Part shown: piece by piece, positions 9,858 to 20,894 of the stretch
Layout: each line of letters starts with the position of its first letter
Numbering within the stretch: the stretch's first letter is position 1
DNA from: Cristatella mucedo
Lineage: Eukaryota > Bryozoa > Phylactolaemata > Cristatellidae
Length of the DNA stretch: 64,000 bases
Direction of reading: 5' to 3'
Assembly: GCA_009760855.2 (NCBI GenBank)
Contig: WPIO01000013.1
Location: forward strand, 4,497,001 to 4,561,000
Made by a program: the position numbers and the translations under genes
The notes under the pieces: model-generated
Told to the model about the DNA's origin: nothing
Databases searched by the model: none
The model's input: only the letters and a program-made list of their open reading frames with translations

Positions 9858-10562
9858 ATGGGCAAACCCAGTGTGATTCAGAAATTGGAAAGGCTGATGC
9901 TCAAAATTGGCTCTGCCAGCATATCTCCTGTCGAATCAACTCGAAATCTAGGTGTCATATTCCTAAACGACCTCTCGTTAGACGACCATATCAACTCCAC
10001 GGTCAAATCTGCCTATTTTCAGCTTCATAATATTGCTAAAATTCGGGCTTGTTTAGATAAGGATACCACATCTAAGTTGGTCCATGCATTCGTGGCATCT
10101 CGTCTCGACTTCTGCAACTCACTGCTTAGTGGCCTCCCAGCATGTGCGATCAGGCGATTGCAGCTGGTGCAAAACTCTGCTGCTAGGCTTGTCTGTCGTG
10201 AGCGTCGCAGTTGCCACATTACACCACTTCTCGCCGACCTGCACTGGCTACCAGTCAAGCAACGGATTGACTTCAAGGTTTTGTCGCTCACTTTTAGGTC
10301 CCTTCATTCTAGGGCCCCAGCCAATCTCTCCGACATACTCCCCCATCAGGCCAAACATCGTACCACCCGCTTTTCGGAATCCAACAATCTACCAATACCT
10401 CGTACAAACCTCAAATCCTTTGGAGACCGTGCATTTAGTTCGTATGCTCCCAAAGCCTGGAACTCCCTCCCGACCTACGTCAGAACATCCCCTGACCTGA
10501 CCACATTTAAAAAGAACTTAAAAACACACCTATTTAGGACAGCATTTAGTGGGTCCCTGTGA
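9858..10562 (+). pseudogene. L2-A copy 1: ORF2 C-terminal domain
   Basis: A 234-codon open stretch to the natural ORF2 stop (10560-10562). Landmarks: VESTRNLGVIFLNDLSLDDH, SRLDFCNSLLSGLP, LLADLHWLPVKQRIDFKVLS, RAFSSYAPKAWNSLPT and FKKNLKTHLFRTAFSGSL. This block follows RT in L2/CR1 elements. An in-frame stop near 9850 separates it from the RT. Confidence 0.88.
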
Positions 10563-10581
10563 TTCGTCCTTCACGTGCTTA

Positions 10582-10657
10582 TGCGTGCTGACACTGTGCA
10601 TGCTGCCACTAACCACATTTGCATGCTGACCCTGTGCATGTCACCCCTAACCATGTT
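10582..10657 (+). repeat. 38-bp direct repeat in the L2-A 3' UTR
   Basis: Unit 1 is 10582-10619 and unit 2 is 10620-10657. They align without gaps, starting TGCGTGCTGACACTGTGCAT and TGCATGCTGACCCTGTGCAT. The pair recurs in the other L2-A 3' UTRs (for example reversed at 13736-13805 and 21048-21120), so it belongs to the element. Confidence 0.85.
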
Positions 10658-10732
10658 ATTCATTTTGTTTAATTTTTAAGCATGATTTTACTTACCATTT
10701 ACAATTGCATTTCCTTTTGCAGCAAACGTAAA

Positions 10733-10802
10733 GCGCCTAGAAAGAGATTAAGTTCTCTGAGGGCGCTTTATCAAGTACATTATTATTATATTATTATTAA
10801 CC
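10733..10802 (+). other. L2-A 3' hairpin and ATT tail
   Basis: GCGCC (10733) pairs with GGCGC (10762-10766). Inside, AGAGA pairs with TCTCT around the loop TTAAGT. TTTATCAAGTACATTATT and an ATT repeat follow. In L2-type LINEs such a terminal hairpin is the recognition site for the element's own reverse transcriptase. Every L2-A copy here keeps it. Confidence 0.85.
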
Positions 10803-13036
10803 AAAGAAAAGCACACCTGAGCGGCCGCGGTGGCCGGAGCCCCCAGCATAGAAACCTCTCGTTTGGCAGGAACTGCCAGCTGAGTACCCTGCTCGTTTAG
10901 TACTCCTAGTATTGTACCAAACCGCTCAGCACGCTTCCCCACATGCGTCACTGTGAATTTCTCTAACTTATGCCTTACTCTAACTTAGTAGTCATCAGGC
11001 TTGTTATAACGCCGGGTGCCGACTTAACGCTTGCCTCTGGAATCCTCGCTCAATGTGCAATTAACCTCTGGTAATAAGCAACCTTATTTCTGAAACCGGT
11101 CTCGAACTGCTCGCCTTAACTGAAACTTTGCTAAATATTGGTAAACTGCCCGACAATTAAAGACCAACATCGACTGGTTTCTCATTCTTTCACAATCCTA
11201 GATCAATCAAAACAGGAGGTGGAGTTGCTGTTATGTTCGCTCGAAATTCAACTTCAAGCCTATTGCAGTACCCTCGCAGCAGTCTTTCAAATCTATTGTC
11301 TTGATTTCACCCGACAACAAGCTACCGATGGTGGCAGTAGTCTATCGCTCACCAGATACCAAGTCCTCCTTTATCTCAGATTTCTCCGATCTCATTTCTA
11401 TTCTGTGTGCAAGAAATATCATTTCTCATTATCGATGATTTCAACATTGATTTTTATAACTTATTTGAAGCTATTTTCACCAAATTTGTTTCACTGACTG
11501 ACTCGTTGTCTTTTGTGGCTCGTGTGCATGGCCCTACTCGAATCAAGGATCACACGCTCGACCGCATCTTCTCAAAACTGCTCTTTGTCATCAATTACTA
11601 GCAAATCCTGCTTATCTGACCACATGCAGATCTCATTAAGTTTCCAATGTGTGCCCTCCTCGTCGTCATCTAAATCACCTGCGAATCTCGAAACTTTCAG
11701 ACCCTTGATATTGACGCTGTCTATGCAAGAATATCTGCTTCGCCCCTACTGCTCAATCAACTTCCGGCCTGTCATTGTCGTTAGATTTCTAAAATACGAC
11801 ACTAACTGACACGCTCGACGAGTTTGCACCTCTGAATAAGCACACTATGCGCCCTCATCCAGACGGCCTATGGTTTACCACAGACATTAAACTAGCTAGT
11901 TCTAGTAAGCGCGAGCTTGATAAAGCATTAAAAAAATCCGAACTGATTGTCCATTGACAGGCATACGAGGACTACTGTAGGTCGGACCAATTGATCCTAG
12001 CAAAGGCCAAGTCTAGCTTCTATAAAAACATTTTTGAATCACAGATGCACAATCCAAAAATGCAGATGTCGACGATCAGCCATCTTTTCAACCGCTCCCA
12101 GATTAGCTTCTTCCCTGATGATCCATGTGATGATTAAGCTGATCGCTTTTCTCAATTGTTTGTTCAGAAGACAGACGAGAACAGGCAGTCCATCCCTGCG
12201 ATGGCAGCATGCCCACAAGAATGCCGTCCCTTGATTCCTTGCAGCACCTCAATGTCTAAATTCAAGCAGGTCGGTAGTGATCTCGTTCTGAAGTTCATAA
12301 CCTAATCAAAGAAGACAACAAGTCTTTTGGAACCAGTTCCCACTTTCCTTCTCCTACATTGCATGGATCTGCTGCTGCCATGCACAACTAACATCATTGG
12401 CATGTCATTAGCCTCAGGTCATTTCCCAGCACCATTCAGAAAGCTGTAACCAGGCCACTTCTCAAGAAAGCAACACTAGACCAAGAGAAAGTGAGCAACT
12501 ACCTCCCAGTCTCCCTTCTACCATTCCTATCAAAGACACTAGAACGAGTCGTGGCAGACCAGGAAAACTCACATATTGAAACTTTAAATCTTGCTAGTAA
12601 GTTCAGGCCTGGCTTTAGAGCTAATCATTTCTCAGAGTCAGCATTGCTTCGGGTGTACAACGACCGACTTTGGAATGCAGACATTGGTAAAGTGTCTCTG
12701 CTTGTTTTGTTCGATCTTTTGGCAGCTTTTGATACTATCGATCACCAAGTTCTTCTTGAGCGCCTCTCTTTGCACATGGGCATCAATGGCACTGCTCTGC
12801 AATGGTTCAGGTCGTGTCTGAGTGAGAGACTCCAGAGTATTGATATGAACGGACAAAGATCGTCTGAGGTACCTCTGAAATATGGGGTACCTCAGGGTTC
12901 CGCGCTAGGTCCGGTAATTTTCACATTTTATACTCTCCCTCTTGCTGATGTGATTGCCAAGCACAATCTAGGCTTTCACTTTTATGCGGATGACACTGAG
13001 TTGCTTCTGCCTCAGCCTAAACATCATTTTTGCCAC
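10795..13036 (+). mobile_element. L2-A LINE copy 2, head-to-tail behind copy 1, 3' end missing
   Basis: Starts within the ATT tail of copy 1 (AACCAAAGAAAAGCAC, matching 7518). It contains damaged endonuclease pieces (11138-11600, with a degenerate IDDFNIDF motif where copy 1 has GDFN), linker, and an RT segment (12491-13051) with LSKTLERVVADQ, LVLFDLLAAFDTIDH, PQGSALGPV and FYADDTEL. It ends just after YADD, and an inverted L2-A tail starts at about 13046. The C-terminal domain and 3' UTR are lost. Confidence 0.85.
12491..13017 (+). pseudogene. L2-A copy 2: reverse transcriptase
   Basis: Open for 186 codons, with SNYLPVSLLPFLSKTLERV, FDTIDHQVLLERL, PQGSALGPVIF and FYADDTEL. The catalytic aspartates are present. 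After TEL the sequence leaves the family and runs into junction sequence. Confidence 0.85.
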
Positions 13037-13486
13037 AAGCATTACCAATAATAATAATAATAAAACACTTGATAACGCGCCCTCGGAGAACTCAATCTCT
13101 CTCTAGGCGCTTTATATTTGCTGCCAACGAAAAACGATTGAATGGTGAGTGGTTTCATGTTTGATAAACAACACGAATAGCATAGTTCGGGGGTGACGTT
13201 CACAGGGTCAGCATGCATATGTGGTTATTGGTAGCATGCACAGTGTCAGCACGCATAAGCACATAAAGGACGAATCACGGGGACCCGCTAAATGCTGTCA
13301 TAAATATGTGCGTTTTAAGTTATTTTTAAATGTAGTCAAGTAACGAGATGTCGTGACCCAAGTCGGGAGAGGGTTCCAGGCTTTGGGAGCATACGAACTA
13401 AATGAAGGTCACCAAAGTATTTCAGGTTTGTATGAGGTATTGATGAACAGCTACATTCCGAAAAGCGGGTGGTACGATGCTTGCAC
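13037..13486 (-). mobile_element. L2-A LINE, 3' end and ORF2 C-terminus
   Basis: AAT repeat, reversed hairpin (GCGCCCTCGGAGAACTCAAT), 3' UTR, then antisense ORF2 C-terminal codons to about 13486. It lies tail-first against the broken end of copy 2. The segment 13487-13590 that follows is not recognisable L2. Confidence 0.82.
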
Positions 13487-13589
13487 AGCCACTGTCTTCT
13501 TCCGGCTGAGAACAGTGGAACCCAATTTGGGGCATTCTCAGATGCTCCTAAGCGTGGTGGCCCGTCTCGGCCCGGTTCCTCGTTTCCTT

Positions 13590-13862
13590 TAGAATAATAA
13601 TTATAATGCACTTTATAAAGCACCCTCAGAAAACTTAGTCTCTCTCTAGGCGCTTTACGTTTGCTGCAAAGGGAAATGCAATTAAATGGTAAGTAAAATC
13701 AAGCTTGAAAGACAAACCAAATGAATAATATGGTTAGGGGTGACATGCACAGGGTCAGCATGCAAATGTGGTTAGTGGCAGCATGCACAGTGTCAGCACG
13801 CATAAGCACACAAAGGACGAATCACAGGGACCCACCAAATGCTGTCCTAAATAGGTGTGTAA
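13590..13862 (-). mobile_element. L2-A LINE 3' UTR and tail
   Basis: Tail hairpin reversed at about 13618-13655 and the full 3' UTR with the 38-bp repeat pair, ending near CCTAAATAGGTGTG. 5'-truncated inside the last codons of ORF2. Confidence 0.85.
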
Positions 13863-13959
13863 TAAACGGCATATTTCTGAGCCGTCTTGTGCTGTGTGCG
13901 ACAGCTCGCACGCACTTTACAGTGACACGTGATTGAGTCTCTGGGATTTGTTAACTAGT

Positions 13960-14215
13960 CCTACAGAGAAATTTATCCCCACCTGCAAAGGCTTAGTGGC
14001 ATTTCTTGGTATCCCAGTCTAATTGGAATTACAGTAATCCAACCTCGACAGAATCCGGGAGCTAGTTAAATCTTTTGCCAGTTACCACGGCAGAGGTCTT
14101 TAGTCTTTGACAGGGGTTAAACGAGATGGCTAAGGAAAGCGGAATTCTTAATGAAGTTTTCAAAATTTATACAGTTATCAAAGAGGAACCTAAATTCCGA
14201 GCACATGGTTGTTCT
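13960..14215 (-). mobile_element. Diverged L2-type ORF2 fragment
   Basis: The minus strand reads SRLDYCNSN (about 14055-14030), the equivalent of SRLDFCNSLLAGLP, and upstream a region resembling the RNLG...DLSL block. It is closer to L2-B (compare 32.75 kb) than to L2-A. Confidence 0.55.
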
Positions 14216-14224
14216 AAAACATTA

Positions 14225-16315
14225 ACTACCTTCGAGGCACATGCGTCACTGTGAGTTTCTTTAACTTAGTAGTCGTCAGGCATGTTATAACGCCGGGAGC
14301 CGACTTAACGCTTGCCTCTGGAATCCTCGCTCAATGTACAATTAATCTCTGGTAATAAGCAACCTTATGTCTAAAACTGGTCTCGACCTGCTCGCCTTAA
14401 CTGAAACTTTGCTAAAATTGGTAAACTGCCAATCAATTAAAGACTCTACCTCGACTGGTTTCTCCTTCTTTCAAAACCCCAGATCAATCAAAACAGGAGG
14501 TGGAGTTGCTGTTATCGTTCATTTGAAATTCAACTTCAAGCCATTTGCAGTAGCCTCGCAGCAGTCTTTCGAATCTATTGCCTTGATTTCACCCGACAAC
14601 AAGCTACCGATGGTGGCAGTAGTCTATCGCCCACCAGGTACCAAGTCCTCCTTATCTTAGATTTCTCTTATCTCTTTTCTATTCTGTGTGCAAGAAATAT
14701 CATTTCTCATTATGGATGATTTTAACATTGATTTTTATAACTTACCTGAAGCCTTCTTCACTGAATATTTTTCACTGACTGACTCGTTGTCTCTTGTGGC
14801 TCGTTTGCATGGCCCTACTCACATCAAGGATCGCACGCTCGACCACTTCTTCTTACAACTGCTCTTTGTCATCACCAATAATTAGCAAATCCTGCTTATC
14901 TGACAACATGCAGATCTCATTAAGCTTCCAACGTGTGCTCCTCCTCGTCATCTAAATCACCTGCAAATCTCGAAACTTTCAGACCCTTGACATCAACACT
15001 GCCCAAACAAGAATATCTGCTTCGCCCCTACTGCTCAATCAACTTCCGGCCTGTCATTGTCGTTAGATTTCTAAAATACGACACTAACTGCCAAGCTCGA
15101 CGAGTTTGCATCTCTGACTAAGCACACTGTGCGCCCTCACCCAGACTGCCTATGGTTTACCACAGACATTAAACTAGCTAGTTCTACTAAGCGCGAGCTT
15201 GAAAAAGCATTAACAAATTTGGAATGACTGTCCATTGACAGGCATACGAGGACTACTGTAGGTTGGACCAATTGATCCTAGCAAAGGCCAAGTCTAGCTT
15301 CTATAAAAACATTGTTGAATCACAGATGCACAATAAAAACATGCTGATGTCGACAATCAACCATCTTTTCAACGCTAGCAGGTTCGCTTCTTACCTAGTG
15401 ATCCCTGTGATGATCTAGCTGTTCGCTTGTCTAGCTTCTTTGTAAAAAAGATAGAAAAGTTTGGGCAGTCCATTCCTAAGATGGACGTTTTATCATGTAG
15501 AACCGTACCTCAATTCCAGGCAACACCTCTATGTCTACATTAAAGGAGCTCGAAAGTGACCTTGCCTTGAAGTTTGTATCCCTATCAAAGAAGACAACTA
15601 GTCTTCTGGACCCTATTCCAACTGTTACGCTTCTGCGATACATTGATCTGCTGCTGCCATGCCTAACTAACATTGCAAGTATGTCGTTAGCTTCAGGTCA
15701 TGTCTGTGCACCTTTCAAAAAGGCTTTAGTCAGACCACTACTCAAGAAAGCGATGCTAGATTATGAGAACTTGGGCAACGGTCATTCCAGTCTCTCTTCT
15801 ACTATTCCTATGAAAGACACTTAAACGAGTGGTGGCGGGCCAGCTAAACTCATACATTGAAACTTCAAAGAATCGTACCACCCGGTTTTCGGAAATCTAA
15901 TTGTTTACCCATACCTGATACAAATCCCAAATCTTTTGGAGACCGTGCCTTTAATTCGTTTACTCCTAGAGCCTGGACCTCACTTCCAACCTGCGTCACA
16001 ACATGTCCTGACTTGTCCACTTTTAAAAATAAACTAAAAACGCATCTATTCATGACAGCATTTAGTGGGTCCCTGTGATTCGTCTTTTATGTGCGTGTGC
16101 TTGCTCACAGTGTGCATGCTGCCACCAATCAAACGTGCATGCTGGCCCTGTGCATGTCATCCCTAACCATGTTATTCTTGTTCTTTATTCAGCATACTAC
16201 CACTAACGTTTCAATCTTGCTTCCTTTGCACCAAATGTGAAGTGTGTAGAGAGAGAGAGATTTAGTTCTCTGCGTGTGCTATATCAAACGCATTATTATT
16301 CTTATCATTACTAAT
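14225..16315 (+). mobile_element. L2-A LINE copy 3, internally deleted
   Basis: The endonuclease is readable: LVISNLMSKTGLDLLALTET, RSIKTGGGVAVIV, VYRPPGTKSS, and a degraded IMDDFNIDFYN where GDFN is expected. Linker follows. At about 15855 the text jumps from the start of RT (QLNSYIETSK) to RTTRFSE-like C-terminal sequence (NRTTRFSEI), so almost all of RT is deleted. The C-terminus (15857-16078), 3' UTR and tail hairpin (about 16230-16275, with a weakened stem) follow. Confidence 0.85.
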
Positions 16316-16998
16316 TAGAAGAGGAAAGAATCCCAGCCTAATCGCAAGCTCGGAGTGTTCTAAAATTACTAGTTTGGCTTGATCGTGCTTTAGTTTAAGG
16401 AAACCGCCGAACGTAAGGTCTAAAAGGCAAGTACTTAGTTCATTAGTCACTGCAGCTGATTCTGCTGGTTCAAATGATAAGACTAGCTGGGTTTCATCAA
16501 CGCAGCAGTACGGAAAAGTAATAGCCGATTCCACGCGCTCGACTAGTCTTTCTCAGCGGCTCGGCATAAATGAAGAGGACCGACCGATGGAGCAGTCGCA
16601 GACTGCTGCAGAAATCCACAACGGAATAGTCTGCTGGATGAGATGTGATGGACACACAATGTGGATGGAATATGATCAGACTAGTACGATCTGAACCACG
16701 CCAGTGCCTCATCATCGAGACCGATCGCTGTTCTCCATCGTTTAACTAGGATATCGTGATCAACAGAGCCTAACGCAGATGATAGATCAAGGAGAACGTA
16801 AGGCATTGGCACTACCATAAGGAGAACAGTTTTAGTGGAGTGGTAGTGCTGAAATCCTGCCTGACAAATCTTTTATCGATTTATTTTTATCAATAGTTCC
16901 AAATACTGCTTAGCTACAATTGTTTTGAGACTTTTGGACAAATATAAGGACAGGAAGACTGGGGAGGGGGCAATAGTTTCCAAACCATATCTAATATG

Positions 16999-17033
<35 letters not shown>

Positions 17034-18220
17034 AACTGTAACTCTATATACTTATATACCTCTATATAAATAACTACACCTCTGAATTCAATTCTGGCTT
17101 TTTCAATATTGATCGAGGAAGTGCTACTTTGAGATTCTTTGAAATAAGCAGCTTATCTGGACAAGTGTTCACAACCTTACACATTTCTGGCCTTAGTTTA
17201 AATGCTAGTAAAAAACAAGAAGAAAATGGTACACGATTATTAGGTGACGAGCTCTTATGATAAGGATTTAATAAGCAAGCGACTTCGTACATAGAAACCT
17301 CGGAAACGTTCTAAAGGGAGGTCACAGATAGCGACTCGAAGATTTTGTCAGCGGTGGCTTTATGGTGGAACGGATGTGTGCAGTTTTTCAAATAAGAAGG
17401 CAGAAAACTTTACGACTAAAGTAATAACAGCCAGGCAGTAAGACAGTATGCTCTTTTTAAGCGCGAATGATTCACGGTCTAATAGATTTGCTTAGAGGCC
17501 GATCGGCAAGAATTCGGTTTTCAGCTGAAAATAGAAGTCGTGACTTTCCTATGCTTCCGGGCCCGGACACGAGTGTAGCACTCGAGGCTGGCGCGGATCG
17601 GAGGACGCGACTCGTAGACTTCTTAAAGCGGCAAGATTCCAGGTTGCGCTCCACAAGGCGCTTCTCGTGAACTTTTTTCGAACGTCTTTTTTTGTAAGCA
17701 GAATTGAATCTCCAAAGCCCAGTATATTGGCAAAGTAAAAAGGACCGTGCTCGCTGAGAGCGCTACCAAGTTTCAAATTAACCGCATCAATGAAGGTATC
17801 GAGAGTCTGCAGAGTCCTGGTGCAGATACAAAATACCCGCATCGCAGATGGATTAAAACAAATTCTCAGCATAGCTGCCTTTTAGATTGAATCGCTGGAA
17901 AAACTCGATGCGATCCTGAAAATGGAGGTGCGACGGAACAAGAACAGTAAACAAGATTAAGCGAGATGAACCGAGATAATCAACATTCACAGGTCTCAGG
18001 GGCAATGCTTCCTTTGTGGTCACGAGATGCAAAACATGTCCAACGGTATGGGTAGTACGACCAACACGCTTGACCTCAGGTGGCGTTCTTCAGACGGTCA
18101 AAACATGGTTGTACCGGAAATACTGACATGGTCGTCGACAAGAATTTTAAAATCTCCAGCAAAAAATAACGGTCTATTGCATAGGAGTGTTTTGAATGAG
18201 GACTTAAAAAAGCTCTATTA
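16262..18220 (-). mobile_element. L2-B LINE, long decayed copy (endonuclease to RT)
   Basis: Read on the minus strand from 18220 down: LFFAGDFKILVDDH (GDFN-like, about 18185-18145), VGRTTHTVGHVLHLVTTKEA (endonuclease C-half), LQTLDTFIDAVN with the linker (17870-17530), NPYHKSSSPNNR (17260), AGFQHYHST-like and VLLDLSSALGSVDHDILVKR (16800-16720), and YCCVDETQLVLSFEPAE (the YADD box, degraded to CVDE). The order fits a LINE ORF2 missing its C-terminal part, which is where copy 3 of L2-A begins. Many stops; a TA repeat (16998-17030) interrupts it. Confidence 0.75.
16996..17032. repeat. TA dinucleotide microsatellite
   Basis: About fifteen TA units inside the L2-B copy. Confidence 0.9.
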
Positions 18221-18424
18221 CGGACAAGGTTAGGCAGCAGGAAAGAGGCGGGCGGATCTCAAAAGAGGGAGAGTGCAGAACGCCATAGGTCAAGGATGAT
18301 CATGCAGCCTCATTTACTAGCTGCGTACGAGTCAGAGCGGCTATCGCCCCGCTTGTACCGGGCAAAGCAGGATAACTACCCTCAGGTCTCAGATACGCAG
18401 CCGCCAGAGCTCGCTGCTGTTCGT

Positions 18425-18560
18425 CGTCCTCATCGTCACTCGTCGTCACTCGTCGTCACTCGTCGTCACTCGTCGTCACTCATCGTCACTCATCGTCACT
18501 CGTCGTCACTCGTCGTCACTCATCGTCACTCATCGTCACTTGTCGTCACTTGTCGTCGTC
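18425..18560. repeat. 10-bp minisatellite (CGTCGTCACT)
   Basis: About thirteen consecutive units, alternating CGTCGTCACT and CATCGTCACT. Because three units make 30 bp, any frame through it shows a 10-residue repeat such as RHSSSLVVTH; I do not regard the frame 18296-18598 as a gene. Confidence 0.92.
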
Positions 18561-18599
18561 GTGTCTCAGTTAGCAGCGATGCATCGAGACTCTCCTGAA

Positions 18600-20890
18600 A
18601 AACCTGATTGAAAGAATCTAGCACGTTGTTTTTTTCTTTTGAGAGAGTGTAAGTATTTTCTTAGTGAAACCTAACAGGCGTAGGCTTTACTAGGCTTCGC
18701 TGAGCGCCGGAAAGCCGATTGACACGATCGGGGCTAGCGCGAGCGTGATTTGCATCGGCTGGCCCTACTGCGACAGCACTTGACGGCCGCCCGACGCCTT
18801 TAATGAAACAACGTATCGCGCGAGGTCGTCAAAAAGTGTCGGCAAAAAAATTGTAAGAATCTATAGAAAATAGCTACAACAAAAATCGTTTCGTTAATCG
18901 TAAAAGTCGTGCTAAAATCGAATCGTCAATCGTACTCGTACAAAATTATCGGTGCCTAGTCCGCTATTCACTTCATGTTGAGCCACGGCGAGTGAGCCAT
19001 TACGAGGGCGAGTGTCAAACACCGCATTTAACTTCCGGTTCCAAAGATTTGCCGGCCTAGTGGTTTATAGGGCCGACCGAGGATATAGAGACATCATTCT
19101 CTATGTGCCGAAGAAGGCCCGCCGGAAGATATTGACCTATGGTGGCTTCATACCGTATGCTAAGCAGGTTCTTTTTTGAGAAGTTTATCCGAGCATTGCT
19201 AAAGCGTAGTCACAGTGAACGTACCAGCTTAGTACCCGAACGTATTGCGACTAATTTAGGTAAAGAACCGCACCACGGCACATGGAGTCGCCCGAGGTGC
19301 AATCGCTTTGCGGATACACAATTCGGCGGTTCGCGTGTCTTTATTGCCCACACGATTGCATTTGGAAATTGTCTTATTCGCGCTTTGATTAGCGACGCGT
19401 TGCGGTTGAAGCCTTTTAGGTTTGAATACCGGCTGCAAGTGCGTAATCCTTAGCACAAGGAGCTTGAGATTCTCGAGCGGCCACTTCCTAGAATGCGCAC
19501 GCGTGATCTGCACGCTTCTGCATTTTAAGTTGCGTAGCTACCGTCAGGATCCATAAGGTGGTCTTGGATTCGACAGAAAATGTGCTCGTTATGCCGCTTC
19601 AAATGCATTCAAAAATAAATTACATGTAAACGTTACTCATTACTTTGGCTATCCACTTGGACAACATTGACAACATTTGCAATGAATGCGAATATATATA
19701 TAATATATGAATGAAAATGATATGAATGATATGAATGAAAATATATATATTAATTGGTATAAGCGTTGCCTTCGGAAGCAGCTATCTTTGCATGCATTTT
19801 TTTAAAATTTTCACATGGCGTCTTAAGCCACGGGTCAGCAAACTTTTTGGACTACTTGGTTATTTCAGGAGGTCAAGAAAGCATACTAGAAGGCTTGAAG
19901 AAACCACGCCTACTTAGCCGGGCCCGTGGAGCGGGCGTGTTCAGACGAGGACGCAATTACAATTACAGGGGCGGACATTTATAATCCATTCCCGGTCGGG
20001 CGCTTCTATTTCATACCTGCTCTGACATCAGTTCTTAAAATAAACACGAGCTGCAGCTTGAGCTGCAGCTCGCATTAATGAAAGGGAAGACAACCTCGAT
20101 GATTCAATTAGGTCGGATCCAACAATAAATAACTAGGGGGCGTTAGGTCGGACTGGATAACTAGCCGGGCCACATCCCGAAACCTGAAGGCCCGAGTGTT
20201 CATACCCCAGTCTTAAACTATGGCAAAGACGGCCTGATTCAGTCGAACAAATTAGAAACGTGTGAATTTAAAGCAGTACAGAATCGGTAGAGCGTATATT
20301 TTACGCAACAAACTGAGAGTGACTTGCACTGCTGAAGTAGTAGAAACAGTGAAAGCAATAAGTCGGCAAAGGGCATGTGGGAAATAAATAGGAAATAAAT
20401 AAACAAATCACTCAAAATCAGAAGTACAATGCACGCATTCTCGTGATGCTGAAGTTATGCATACAAATTTCATTGATCGCGTGATGGAACTGAGAAATAT
20501 GCTCTCTAAAATATAGCACACTGAAACCCAAAACCCGCCTGCATGATTCTAAATTGCTACACATCTTAGTTTTGTATTACAAAATTTAATGTCTTACATA
20601 AATCTATGGTAGATAACACGGCAGATGGACGCCTCTAAACCGATTCTTCTAAAACAAACAACGCTTTACGCAAAGCTGCTGTGGCTAGTTCAGAGAATAC
20701 GCAGTCTAGACAGGTAGCAGCTAGTGTCTTTTATTCAAAGCACCAGAGAGAAAATATATTAGGTGGAAAGTAATAATAAAATACATTGAATTACAGGTTC
20801 ACAGAAGTGCCTACAATTGTACTTTTGAGAGACGTCTGCTATGAACTCGATTGAAGGCTTGACTTTCCAATGCTAGGGCAAGTACTACTG
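18600..20890. other. Unassigned sequence
   Basis: No LINE, SINE or gene signature found. A short TA/TGAATGAAAA-rich patch lies at 19690-19752. At about 19832-19900, CACGGGTCAGCAAACTTTTT resembles the terminal inverted repeat region of some hAT miniature elements, but I found no matching second end. A plus-strand frame at 19139-19453 (104 codons) has no motif. Confidence 0.4.
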
Positions 20891-20894
20891 TTTA

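Larger units (their letters stand above)
7518..10802 (+). mobile_element. L2-A LINE copy 1, the most complete in the window
   Basis: A single long ORF2 reads endonuclease, linker, reverse transcriptase and C-terminal domain, followed by a 240 bp 3' UTR, a hairpin and an ATT tail. The RT motifs and the C-terminal LHWLPVKQRIDFKVLSLTFR block place it in the L2/CR1 group of LINEs. Homology to copy 2 begins at 7518 (AACAAAAGAAAAGCAC), which is the only support for the 5' limit; 7260-7517 may also belong to it. No ORF1 was recognised. It is broken by stops and frameshifts, so it cannot move itself. Confidence 0.88.

Noticed and set aside
10733-10770. Rho-independent terminator
   Set aside because: The hairpin followed by T-rich sequence is the LINE tail; it recurs with every L2-A copy and the host is eukaryotic.
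13487-13590. Part of the neighbouring L2-A copies
   Set aside because: It lies between two L2-A pieces but does not align with any part of the family that I can see.
18425-18560. CRISPR-like array
   Set aside because: Units are contiguous 10-mers with no spacers, and the setting is eukaryotic.
19832-19920. Possible hAT terminal region (CACGGGTCAGCAAACTTTTT)
   Set aside because: Resembles known hAT ends, but no second inverted repeat or 8-bp duplication was found nearby.
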